Below, one piece after another: positions 1 to 5,946 of a stretch of 6,962 bases of DNA. Both the position numbers and the translations under genes were made by a program. The notes below the pieces were generated by a model. It made no database searches. It had not been told where the DNA came from and saw nothing but the letters and a program-made list of their open reading frames with translations. The stretch comes from GCA-002694895 sp964436345. Lineage in GTDB: Bacteria; Chloroflexota; Dehalococcoidia; Lucifugimonadales; GCA-002694895. Positions within the stretch are counted from its first letter, which is position 1, and each line of letters starts with the position of its first letter. Where the stretch lies: positions 1 to 6,962 of the forward strand of contig CAYTCC010000075.1 of the NCBI GenBank assembly GCA_964436345.1. Reading direction: 5' to 3'.

Positions 1-722
1 TGTTGGATCCCATAATAGAAGTAAGGCCAACCAAAAATCAAATTGATGATCTAATTAGTGAAATAAAAGATAGAATTTCCAAAAAAGAAAGAACCTTAGT
101 CACAACTCTAACCAAAAGAATGGCAGAAGAATTGTCTGATTATATTGAAGGCGCCAATATCAAAACACATTATTTACATTCTGAAATTGACACATTATCA
201 AGAAGCAAAATTTTAACTGAATTTAGAAATGGAACCTATGATGTTATAGTAGGAATAAACTTACTAAGAGAAGGATTAGATCTTCCAGAGGTAAGTTTAG
301 TAACAATTCTTGATGCTGACAAGGAAGGTTATTTAAGATCCGCATCATCATTAATTCAAACAATTGGTAGAGCTGCAAGAAATGATGCAGGTAAAGTCAT
401 CATGTATGCCGATAAAATAACAAATTCTATGAATATTGCGATATCAGAAACATATAGAAGGAGAAGCCTTCAAGAATCATATAACAAAAAAAATAATATT
501 ACTCCTAAATCAATTATTAAAGAAATAAGAGATATAAATGAAAGAATAACTAAAAAGGAAGAAATCATAAATATTAAGAATATAAATATGAAAAACTTAG
601 AAGATGAACTTACAGAATTTAATATACAAGAGTTAGAATCCAAAATGTATCAGTTTGCAGAAAAACTTGAGTTTGAAAAAGCCGCAAAAATTAGAGATTA
701 TATTAATAAAATGAATAAGTAA
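1..722 (+). CDS. uvrB: UvrB, excinuclease ABC subunit B, C-terminal part
   Basis: UvrB is the DNA-loading and damage-verification helicase of nucleotide excision repair. It receives lesions from UvrA and then recruits UvrC for incision. The gene enters from the left edge, so only about the last 240 residues of a usual 660-680 are present. The reading frame is open from the first base, and the visible TTG at position 3 is an internal Leu of the conserved LLDPxIEVRP segment, not a start. Numbering from that Leu, helicase domain 2 shows TLTKRMAEEL at 35-44, YLHSEIDT at 57-64, motif V GINLLREGLDLPE at 84-96, LDADKEGYLRS at 103-113 and motif VI QTIGRAARN at 119-127. A C-terminal UVR domain follows at about 207-237 (ELESKMYQFAEKLEFEKAAKIRD), the site that contacts UvrC. 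Nothing in the visible part is broken. The family call is certain. Confidence 0.97.
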   Translation, partial: LDPIIEVRPTKNQIDDLISEIKDRISKKERTLVTTLTKRMAEELSDYIEGANIKTHYLHSEIDTLSRSKILTEFRNGTYDVIVGINLLREGLDLPEVSLVTILDADKEGYLRSASSLIQTIGRAARNDAGKVIMYADKITNSMNIAISETYRRRSLQESYNKKNNITPKSIIKEIRDINERITKKEEIINIKNINMKNLEDELTEFNIQELESKMYQFAEKLEFEKAAKIRDYINKMNK

Positions 723-728
723 TATTTC

Positions 729-768
729 ATTTATATCTATATATGTATTACAATATATAGATATAAAT
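729..768. repeat. Perfect 16-bp inverted repeat between uvrB and the MIP18 gene
   Basis: The left arm ATTTATATCTATATAT (729-744) is exactly complementary to the right arm ATATATAGATATAAAT (753-768), with an 8-base loop between them. The element fills most of the 59-bp gap, starting 7 bp after the uvrB stop and ending 13 bp before the next ATG. Each arm has only one G or C, so an RNA hairpin would be long but weak, and no T-run follows it on the plus strand. It could be a weak terminator, a transcript-end protector for uvrB, or a protein-binding palindrome. The sequence alone does not decide between these. Confidence 0.7.
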
Positions 769-781
769 TAGAGTTAAACAA

Positions 782-1096
782 ATGAGCACAAAAAAACTAT
801 TAAGTGAAGATTTAATCTATGAAGCCTTAAGAGATGTTTATGACCCTGAAATACCAGTTAATATCGTTGACCTAGGCTTAGTTTATGGAGTTGATATAGC
901 GGAAGCAGATGTCAAAGTAAAAATGACCCTTACCTTTGCAGGCTGTGGAATGGGTCCATACATTGCACAACAAGCCGAATGGAGAATTGCTGAAATAGAA
1001 GAAGTAGATGATGTTGAAGTAGATATAGTATTTGAACCCCCATGGAATCCGGAAATGATTAGCGAAGAAGGCAAAAAAGAATTAGGTATTGATTAA
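782..1096 (+). CDS. MIP18-family (DUF59) Fe-S cluster assembly protein, SufT-like
   Basis: This 104-residue cytosolic protein belongs to the MIP18/DUF59 family, whose members (SufT, PaaD, eukaryotic MIP18) help deliver or mature Fe-S clusters on client proteins. The family hallmarks are all present. DPEIPVNIVDLGLVY (21-35) is followed by a beta strand and then GCGMGP (54-59), where Cys55 is the conserved reactive or cluster-contacting cysteine. Near the end comes PPWNPEMISEEGKKELGI (86-103). Length is normal for a single-domain member. The start ATG is preceded by only a weak GAG ribosome-binding motif. The next gene in the same direction, 61 bp downstream, is an Mrp/NBP35 ATPase. In many bacteria this domain is fused to the N-terminus of Mrp, so the two genes probably act together. 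The PaaD role in phenylacetate oxidation is unlikely because no paa genes adjoin. The family is sure, but the exact client proteins are unknown. Confidence 0.93.
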   Translation: MSTKKLLSEDLIYEALRDVYDPEIPVNIVDLGLVYGVDIAEADVKVKMTLTFAGCGMGPYIAQQAEWRIAEIEEVDDVEVDIVFEPPWNPEMISEEGKKELGID

Positions 1097-1157
1097 TAAT
1101 TCTTATATCCTCTGTCGTAATAAATTTATAAAAATCTGAAAATTAATTTTAACTCAT

Positions 1158-1973
1158 ATGAATAGAAACCCAATAAATCAACAGAATGTAGATCAAGCAA
1201 AATCAAAAATCCAACAACTCAAAAATCAATTTGAGCAAAGGAAACAACTTGCAAATTCATTAGAACCAATAAAAACTAAAATTGGAGTTTATAGTGGCAA
1301 AGGGGGAGTGGGAAAAACATCCGTAACAATTAATCTCGCGATGTCTTTAAATAACCTAGGCTATAAAACAGGAATTTTTGATGTTGATATAGATTGCCCT
1401 AATGTAACCAAAGCTTTAGGAATTAATGACAAACCCACAGTTGATGAACAAGATAAAATGATACCTCCAGAACAACATGGAATAAAAGTAATGTCTATGG
1501 GATTTTTTCAAAAAAATGAAGATGAAGCTATAATTTTCAGAGGCCCTATGATACACAATGCTATAAATCAACTTTTGTCCGGTACTAATTGGGCAGACAT
1601 AGATATACTACTAGTAGACCTACCTCCTGGTACCTCAGATGCTCCATTAACTGTTATGCAGACTTTAGATTTAGATGGATTTGTTATTGTAACTACACCT
1701 CAAGAATTAGCAAAGCTAGATGCTATCAGGTCAATCAATATGATAAAAAAACTTAATCATAATATTTATGGAGTAATAGAAAATTTCACTGGAGAATTTT
1801 TTGGAACAGGGGCAGGTAAAGAAATATCAAAAGATATGGGGATAGATTTTTTAGGAAATATTGAAATGAGAAAAAGTTATAGTGATCCTAGTACAATTGC
1901 TTACATTGATGATCTTGAAGCAAATCATGAATATAATAAAATTTCAAATAATATAGTACAAAAACTAAAATAA
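1158..1973 (+). CDS. mrp: Mrp/NBP35-family P-loop ATPase, Fe-S carrier type, lacking CPxC
   Basis: This 271-residue soluble ATPase belongs to the Mrp/NBP35/ApbC branch of the MinD/ParA P-loop superfamily, which carries and transfers Fe-S clusters. The deviant Walker A is SGKGGVGKTS (46-55), including the signature first lysine Lys48. DVDIDCPNV (75-83), FRGPMI (127-132), VDLPPGTSDAPL (153-164) and GVIENFTG (205-212) follow in the family order. Residues 8-36 are Gln/Lys-rich and look like a helix or coiled coil; they replace the DUF59 domain many homologues carry, and that domain is encoded by the gene just upstream. The segment after GVIEN normally holds the CPxC pair that bridges a [4Fe-4S] cluster in a dimer. 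Here it reads TGEFFGTGAGKE, and the whole protein has one cysteine, Cys80. The N-terminal ferredoxin-like cysteines of NBP35 are also absent. Cluster carriage by the standard route is therefore doubtful, though a scaffold or regulatory ATPase role remains possible. No clear Shine-Dalgarno precedes the ATG, and the next in-frame Met lies beyond the P-loop. Confidence 0.93.
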   Translation: MNRNPINQQNVDQAKSKIQQLKNQFEQRKQLANSLEPIKTKIGVYSGKGGVGKTSVTINLAMSLNNLGYKTGIFDVDIDCPNVTKALGINDKPTVDEQDKMIPPEQHGIKVMSMGFFQKNEDEAIIFRGPMIHNAINQLLSGTNWADIDILLVDLPPGTSDAPLTVMQTLDLDGFVIVTTPQELAKLDAIRSINMIKKLNHNIYGVIENFTGEFFGTGAGKEISKDMGIDFLGNIEMRKSYSDPSTIAYIDDLEANHEYNKISNNIVQKLK

Positions 1974-1975
1974 AT

Positions 1976-2308
1976 TTATCTGGATTCTTTAATTCTGCTT
2001 TTTCTGTCTGAAAGACCTCTTAAGTAATAAAGTTTTGCTCTTCTTACTTTTCCTTTTCGAAGGACTTCAATTGAATCTATAGAAGGACATTCATACGGAA
2101 AAGTTCTTTCAACACCAAAATTTTGCTCCGCTTTTCTTACAGTGAAAGATTTACCAACACCCGTTCCTCGGATTTTGATAACAACACCTCTGAAGCTTTG
2201 AATCCTGGTTCTTTCTCCTTCAGTAACCTTAACATCAACCTTAATAGTATCACCAGATCTAAAATCATACGCTTTCTCAGAATTTATTTTTGTTATAGAC
2301 TTTGCCAT
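1976..2308 (-). CDS. rplS: 50S ribosomal protein L19
   Basis: L19 sits at the 30S-50S interface of the ribosome. The 110-residue product is close to the usual 115. It has the conserved landmarks in order: FRSGDTIKVDVKV (16-28), EGERTRIQSFRGVVI (30-44), SFTVRK (54-59), GVERTFPYECPSI (65-77) and the near-invariant KVRRAKLYYLR (87-97). It is the last gene of the minus-strand group mogA-trmD-rplS and lies 105 bp after trmD; the trmD-rplS order is common in bacteria. Its TAA stop is 2 bp from the stop of the convergent mrp gene, so neither gene has room for its own terminator before running into the other. The ATG is directly preceded by AGAAG, too close for a normal ribosome binding site, so initiation signals look weak. 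The identity is certain. Confidence 0.97.
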   Translation of the reverse strand: MAKSITKINSEKAYDFRSGDTIKVDVKVTEGERTRIQSFRGVVIKIRGTGVGKSFTVRKAEQNFGVERTFPYECPSIDSIEVLRKGKVRRAKLYYLRGLSDRKSRIKESR

Positions 2309-2332
2309 CTTCTGTTTTATTTAATTAATAAC

Positions 2333-2338
2333 ATTATA
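2333..2338 (-). promoter_or_regulatory. Possible -10 box for rplS
   Basis: The 105-bp gap between trmD and rplS contains a perfect TATAAT on the minus strand. The predicted start would lie about 18 bp upstream of the rplS ATG. The -35 region is poor: TTCACT lies 20 bp away, and only ACTGAT sits at 17 bp spacing. In such A+T-rich sequence a TATAAT can arise by chance. A separate rplS promoter would be sensible, because L19 is needed in far greater amount than TrmD or MogA. I see nothing else in this gap. Confidence 0.3.
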
Positions 2339-2413
2339 ATCAAGAGAAATATATTATCAGTGAACTTTAATGTATTCAATAAGTATAGGTATTATTTTCA
2401 AATAAATTTCAAT

Positions 2414-3091
2414 TTAAATAAGATCTGGGCGTTTCTTTTTTGTATTTTCGTATGAATTTTTCTGACGCCAATCAGATATTTCTTTATGATTACCAGAAAA
2501 AAGAATATCTGGAACTTCAATTCCTCTGAATATTTTAGGTTTAGTATATACAGGATATTTCAACATTTTATTTGTTATAGAATCCAATTCTATCGATTCT
2601 ATATTACCCACAACACCAGGAATCATTCTGGTAACAACTTCAATAAATATTGCAGCAGGTAATTCACCTCCAGTTAATATATAATCTCCTATACTAATTT
2701 CATCAGAAACTAAATTATTCACAATTCTTTCATCAACACCCTCATATCTTCCTGCAATTACAATAATATCTTTATATTTACTTACCTTTTTTGCCATCTT
2801 TTGATTTAAAACTTTTCCCTGAGGACTCATTAAAATTACAGGACAATCATCTATTAAATTATCAGATTTAATTTTATTTACGCCATCAAAAATTGGTTCT
2901 GGTTTGAGTACCATTCCAGGACCACCGCCATAAATAGTATCATCAACCTGTTTATATTTCCCTATACCAAAATCTCTTAAATCATAATAACTTAAACTTA
3001 AAAGTTTATTTTTTACAGCTTTTTGGATTACTCCTTCACTTAAAGAATTTTTAATTAATTCAGGAAATAATGATAACGTATGAATATTCAT
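2414..3091 (-). CDS. trmD: tRNA (guanine-N1)-methyltransferase TrmD
   Basis: TrmD transfers a methyl group from S-adenosylmethionine to N1 of G37 in tRNAs with a G at position 36, which prevents +1 frameshifting. It works as a dimer with a trefoil-knot SAM site. The 225-residue product shows TLSLFPEL (5-12), DDTIYGGGPGMVLKPEPI (50-67), LMSPQGKVLNQ (87-97), and the knot residues IAGRYEGVDERI (112-123) and DEISIGDYILTGGELPA (130-146). The conserved catalytic aspartate is probably Asp170 in ELDS. YPVYTKPKIFRGIEVP and LLFSGNHKEI-like LFSGNHKEISDWR follow, and the C-terminus is RPDLI. It is somewhat shorter than the usual 240-255. mogA lies 14 bp upstream on the same strand, which suggests co-transcription, and an AGGA motif sits 12 bases before the ATG. 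The usual upstream partners rpsP and rimM are not next to it. The identity is certain. Confidence 0.97.
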   Translation of the reverse strand: MNIHTLSLFPELIKNSLSEGVIQKAVKNKLLSLSYYDLRDFGIGKYKQVDDTIYGGGPGMVLKPEPIFDGVNKIKSDNLIDDCPVILMSPQGKVLNQKMAKKVSKYKDIIVIAGRYEGVDERIVNNLVSDEISIGDYILTGGELPAAIFIEVVTRMIPGVVGNIESIELDSITNKMLKYPVYTKPKIFRGIEVPDILFSGNHKEISDWRQKNSYENTKKKRPDLI

Positions 3092-3105
3092 TCTAATTTA
3101 TATTC

Positions 3106-3579
3106 CTAATGTTTAGTATTGCCATTAATAAGTTCTATCGCATGGGTTAAAAGAGGATAAATTATTTTTAAATTCTCTTGAACAGCTTTTAAACTTCCAG
3201 GTAAATTAATAATTAATTTTTCAGATTTAACTCCTGCTACTGCTCTACTCAAAGAAACATAATCAGTATTTAAATAATTTTTTACTCTCATCAGTTCAGG
3301 AATACCTGGGATTTCGTAATCAATAACTTTTTTCGTTGCCTCAGGAGTAACATCTCTCGGGCCTATACCTGTACCTCCAGTTGTCAAAATCAGATCTAAA
3401 TCTTCGACTGCAAGCCATTTATTAAGTGTGAAAATTATTTTATCAACATCGTCAGATATAATTTCTTTTCCCAATAAAATATTTTCCTTACCCATAAATT
3501 TTATAATTCCAGGACCACTCAAATCTTTTTTTGCATCAAAGCTGGATGTATCGCTAACAGTTATAACAATGTATTTCAT
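3106..3579 (-). CDS. mogA: Molybdopterin adenylyltransferase, MogA/MoaB family
   Basis: Members of this family bind molybdopterin and adenylylate it with ATP before molybdate insertion, late in molybdenum cofactor synthesis. The protein is soluble and usually trimeric. With the start chosen here it has 157 residues, nearer to MoaB than to E. coli MogA (195). The family signature TTGGTGIGPRDVTPEAT spans 66-82; Asp76 and Asp43 match the two aspartates known to be essential in E. coli MogA. INLPGSLKAVQENL lies near the end. The frame stays open upstream to position 3636, which would add 19 residues. The inner ATG is preferred because AAGGAG lies 4 bases before it, a TATAAT box lies upstream between the two possible starts, and family members begin with this first strand (KYIVITVSD). 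No other cofactor-synthesis gene is in the window. It sits 14 bp before trmD and probably heads that transcript. MogA versus MoaB cannot be settled from sequence alone. Confidence 0.9.
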   Translation of the reverse strand: MKYIVITVSDTSSFDAKKDLSGPGIIKFMGKENILLGKEIISDDVDKIIFTLNKWLAVEDLDLILTTGGTGIGPRDVTPEATKKVIDYEIPGIPELMRVKNYLNTDYVSLSRAVAGVKSEKLIINLPGSLKAVQENLKIIYPLLTHAIELINGNTKH

Positions 3580-3583
3580 TACT

Positions 3584-3589
3584 CTCCTT
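3584..3589 (-). promoter_or_regulatory. Ribosome binding site of mogA
   Basis: The minus strand reads AAGGAG, then AGTA, then the ATG at 3579-3577. This is one of the two strongest Shine-Dalgarno matches in the window and decides the mogA start in favour of the 157-residue form. The 4-base spacing is slightly short but workable. Confidence 0.75.
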
Positions 3590-3601
3590 ATCAATATATT
3601 T

Positions 3602-3607
3602 ATTATA
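3602..3607 (-). promoter_or_regulatory. Candidate -10 box of the mogA-trmD(-rplS) transcript
   Basis: A perfect TATAAT on the minus strand predicts a start near 3595, about 16 bases before the mogA ATG and just ahead of its ribosome binding site. The -35 hexamer is poor (GGTAAA at 17 bp spacing). The spacer holds a run of eight T on this strand, and the dyad at 3630-3657 begins right at the -35 edge, so an activator or repressor bound there would be well placed to control this promoter. Confidence 0.45.
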
Positions 3608-3629
3608 TAAAAAAAAGAACTTAATTTAC

Positions 3630-3657
3630 CTTGCAAATCAATTTATATATTTGCAAG
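3630..3657. promoter_or_regulatory. Perfect dyad in the mogA/rsmH divergent region, operator-like
   Basis: CTTGCAAAT (3630-3638) and its exact complement ATTTGCAAG (3649-3657) are separated by 10 bp. Each arm contains the palindrome TTGCAA, so the two TTGCAA copies are also a direct repeat at a 20-bp period, close to two helical turns. This suits a dimeric or tetrameric DNA-binding protein on one face of the helix. Its place between divergent mogA and the rsmH-ftsA-ftsZ group could let one regulator act on both. As RNA it could form a 9-bp hairpin in the rsmH leader. No T-run follows closely on either strand, which argues against an intrinsic terminator. No clear plus-strand promoter for rsmH can be assigned. 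Confidence 0.5.
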
Positions 3658-3696
3658 AATCTCAACATATTTATCAATTATATGCGGTTCTAAAGT

Positions 3697-4602
3697 TTGA
3701 ATTCATTTCATATCCCTGTATTATCTGGAAAAATTATTGAACATTTACATTTAAGTAAAGCAAAAACAACAATATTTGACTGTACTATTGGTGAAGGGGG
3801 AATAACTAAAGAAATATTAAAGCATACCCATGATGTAAATATCATTGGGATAGACACTGATTCTGAAATTTTAAATATAGCAATGAATAATTTACGCAAA
3901 TTCAAACAAATTAATTTTATTCATGATAATTATTCAAATATAATCAAAATAGCCAAAGAGCAACAAATTAATGATATTGATAATATAATTTTTGATTTTG
4001 GTTTATCCAATTATCATCTTCAGGATTTAAAAAGAGGATTTAGTTACAACAGTAATAGCAGATTAGACATGAGATTTGACACTCAACACAATCCTTTGAC
4101 AGCCTATGAAATAATAAATAAATATTCAAAAGAAAAACTTATTCAAATTTTGTCATTAAATGCCGATTTTCCCATTAATAAAAACTCCAAAAAATTCATT
4201 GATCACATAATAAAAAACAGACCAATAAATAATGGCGAAAAACTTATGTCTGTGTGTAAAAGCTTTTTCAAAAAAGTACCCTATAAAAATTTAATCAAAA
4301 TTATCACAAGAGTATTTCAAGCCATAAGAATAGAAGTTAATCAAGAATTTGAAAATATTAAATCAGGGCTGGAATCATCATTGGAAATAATTGGAATCAA
4401 TGGCAGGGTTTTTGCTTTAACGTACCATTCAAGTGAAGACAGGTTAGTGAAAAATATTTTTAAAGAATATAAACAATCAACACATAATCATAAAAAATTT
4501 AATTTGGTCAATAAAAAAGTAATTAAACCCGAGTATAAAGAACAATTAAAAAACCCCAGCAGTAGAAGTGCAAAATTAAGAATTATTGAGAGATTGGTAT
4601 AA
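3697..4602 (+). CDS. rsmH: 16S rRNA (cytosine1402-N4)-methyltransferase RsmH (MraW)
   Basis: RsmH methylates N4 of C1402 in the decoding centre of 16S rRNA using S-adenosylmethionine. At 301 residues it has normal length. Landmarks are HIPVL (5-9), the SAM-binding loop DCTIGEGGIT (28-37), GIDTDSEIL (51-59), FDFGLSNYHLQDLKRGFSYN (99-118), RLDMRFD (122-128), FQAIRIEVNQEFENI in the second half, ALTYHSSEDRLVK and the C-terminal NPSSRSAKLR. Several positions differ from the usual forms: GEGGIT for GxGGHS, FGLSN for LGVSS, YHSSEDR for FHSLEDR. The copy is thus divergent but complete. The start must be TTG at 3697, because an in-frame TAA lies two codons upstream and HxPVL normally lies a few residues from the N-terminus. 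No good ribosome binding site is seen. The gene abuts ftsA with no gap. In most bacteria it opens the dcw division cluster, as here. Confidence 0.93.
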   Translation: MNSFHIPVLSGKIIEHLHLSKAKTTIFDCTIGEGGITKEILKHTHDVNIIGIDTDSEILNIAMNNLRKFKQINFIHDNYSNIIKIAKEQQINDIDNIIFDFGLSNYHLQDLKRGFSYNSNSRLDMRFDTQHNPLTAYEIINKYSKEKLIQILSLNADFPINKNSKKFIDHIIKNRPINNGEKLMSVCKSFFKKVPYKNLIKIITRVFQAIRIEVNQEFENIKSGLESSLEIIGINGRVFALTYHSSEDRLVKNIFKEYKQSTHNHKKFNLVNKKVIKPEYKEQLKNPSSRSAKLRIIERLV

Positions 4603-5946
4603 ATGGAATATAACTCAATTACAGCTATAGATATAGGGACCACAAAAATAGCAACCATAGTTGCGAAATATTCCAAATCAGGATCAATTGATATATTAGG
4701 GCACAGTGTGGTTCCATGCAAAGGGCTTAGTAAAGGCAATGTAGTAGATGTTGAAAAAACATCTGAAGGTATAAATCAATCAATAAGCATATTGAAACAA
4801 TATTACAATTTAAATATAAAATCAGCATTTTTAGGAATAACCGGATCACATGTAAATTTTGAAGATAGATGGGATAAATTAGATTCTGTAGCTAAATCAG
4901 GAGTAATTACAAGGGAAGATATTATCAAAAACCCATTAAAAAATGCTGAACAAAATATTGAAAATAAATCTATTTTACATACTATCCCCATAGGTTATTC
5001 AGTAGATGGAGCAGAAGAAATTTTAAATCCAATAGGAATGCATAGCTCAAATCTATCTGTTAAAACGCATTTAATTTCAGCTTCTCCTTCTGCAGTAACA
5101 AAATTAATACAATCAGCTAATGACGCTAACATTCAATCAGATGGGCTTATACTTGAACCTTTGGCAAGTTCTCATTCAGTAATAAATGAGAATGAAAAAA
5201 ATGATGGTGTTTTAATGGTAGATATTGGTGGAGGTACAACAGATTTAATGTTCTTCAAAAATAAAAGAGTTGAATACACGGCAGTTATCCCGGTCGGAGG
5301 ATTTCATTTTACAAACGACATAGCTAGTACATATAAAATTGATTCAAGAGAAGCAGAAGATATCAAAATTAAATTCGGTTCTGCCACAACAAATATAAAA
5401 AACAATACAGTACAAGAAATAGAAATGAAAAGTAAATTATCTCCAGAACCTATAAGTGTTCCTCATAATGAATTAATACGGTTAACAAGAGAAAGAGCAC
5501 AAGAGTTAGTAAAATTAATAAAGATCAAGACAAAGCAAATAGATTTTGAAAATAATCCACAATATAAAATTATTCTTACTGGAGGAACAAGTAATTTGAA
5601 TGGGTTATCTGAACTTATAGCAAGAAATATCACAACGAATGTAAGAATCGGAAGCCCCAAAATAGGTTTAAACAACCTTGTTAAATTCAAAAATATACCA
5701 GATGAACTAAAAAATCCTCGTTTTTCTACTGTCTTGGGAATGGTTCTTTGGGCAATTGGAGGTATTTTAAACGAAACTTCAGACTCTAGTTTTGAACCAG
5801 GAAAAATTCAAAAAAATGACCCATATTCCTATTCCTTTAGTATTCAAAAAAGGTTTTTAATGAATATTCTAAAAAAATATTACAATAACATAAAAAAAAT
5901 TAGCCAGCAGATAATAAACAATATAATTAAAGGAGATCAGCAATGA
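4603..5946 (+). CDS. ftsA: Cell division protein FtsA
   Basis: FtsA is the actin-like ATPase that tethers FtsZ filaments to the membrane and recruits later division proteins. The 447-residue product has the actin-fold motifs: phosphate-1 AIDIGTTKIA (8-17), phosphate-2 VDIGGGTTDLMFF (206-218) and the adenosine motif ILTGGTSNLNGL (324-335). The FtsA-specific 1C (SHS2) subdomain probably lies at about 84-165, and it separates FtsA from MreB and DnaK. The last 31 residues (417-447) are rich in Lys, Ile, Leu and Asn with an amphipathic pattern, consistent with the membrane-targeting helix; this tail looks longer than the usual short one. Its ATG directly follows the rsmH stop, and its TGA overlaps the ftsZ ATG as ATGA, so translational coupling is likely. 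The codon for Gly-Asp near its end forms part of the strong ftsZ ribosome binding site. PilM is a possible alternative, but adjacency to ftsZ makes FtsA clear. Confidence 0.96.
   Translation: MEYNSITAIDIGTTKIATIVAKYSKSGSIDILGHSVVPCKGLSKGNVVDVEKTSEGINQSISILKQYYNLNIKSAFLGITGSHVNFEDRWDKLDSVAKSGVITREDIIKNPLKNAEQNIENKSILHTIPIGYSVDGAEEILNPIGMHSSNLSVKTHLISASPSAVTKLIQSANDANIQSDGLILEPLASSHSVINENEKNDGVLMVDIGGGTTDLMFFKNKRVEYTAVIPVGGFHFTNDIASTYKIDSREAEDIKIKFGSATTNIKNNTVQEIEMKSKLSPEPISVPHNELIRLTRERAQELVKLIKIKTKQIDFENNPQYKIILTGGTSNLNGLSELIARNITTNVRIGSPKIGLNNLVKFKNIPDELKNPRFSTVLGMVLWAIGGILNETSDSSFEPGKIQKNDPYSYSFSIQKRFLMNILKKYYNNIKKISQQIINNIIKGDQQ
5929..5937 (+). promoter_or_regulatory. Ribosome binding site of ftsZ
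   Basis: AAAGGAGAT inside the ftsA 3' end places AGGAG 7 bases before the ftsZ ATG at 5943. It is the best Shine-Dalgarno match in the window, fitting the need for FtsZ in excess over FtsA despite the four-base ATGA overlap. Confidence 0.85.

Noticed and set aside
1139..1150. 12-bp palindrome AAAATTAATTTT upstream of mrp
   Set aside because: It contains only A and T and is short, so it is likely by chance in this base composition; no promoter or operator context supports it.
2123..2455. Plus-strand open frame of 110 codons over rplS and the trmD-rplS gap
   Set aside because: It overlaps rplS antisense and runs through the A+T-rich gap into the trmD 3' end; the product is rich in Asn, Ile and Phe without any motif, as expected from chance.
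3609..3616. Run of eight A (T on the minus strand) near the 3630-3657 dyad as an intrinsic terminator
   Set aside because: The run lies 13 bases from the hairpin arm on the minus strand, too far for a standard terminator, and would stop transcription just before mogA; it fits better as spacer sequence in the mogA promoter.
3580..3636. N-terminal extension of MogA by 19 residues
   Set aside because: The inner ATG has an AAGGAG ribosome binding site, the likely -10 box lies inside the extension, and the family begins at the first strand KYIVITVSD.
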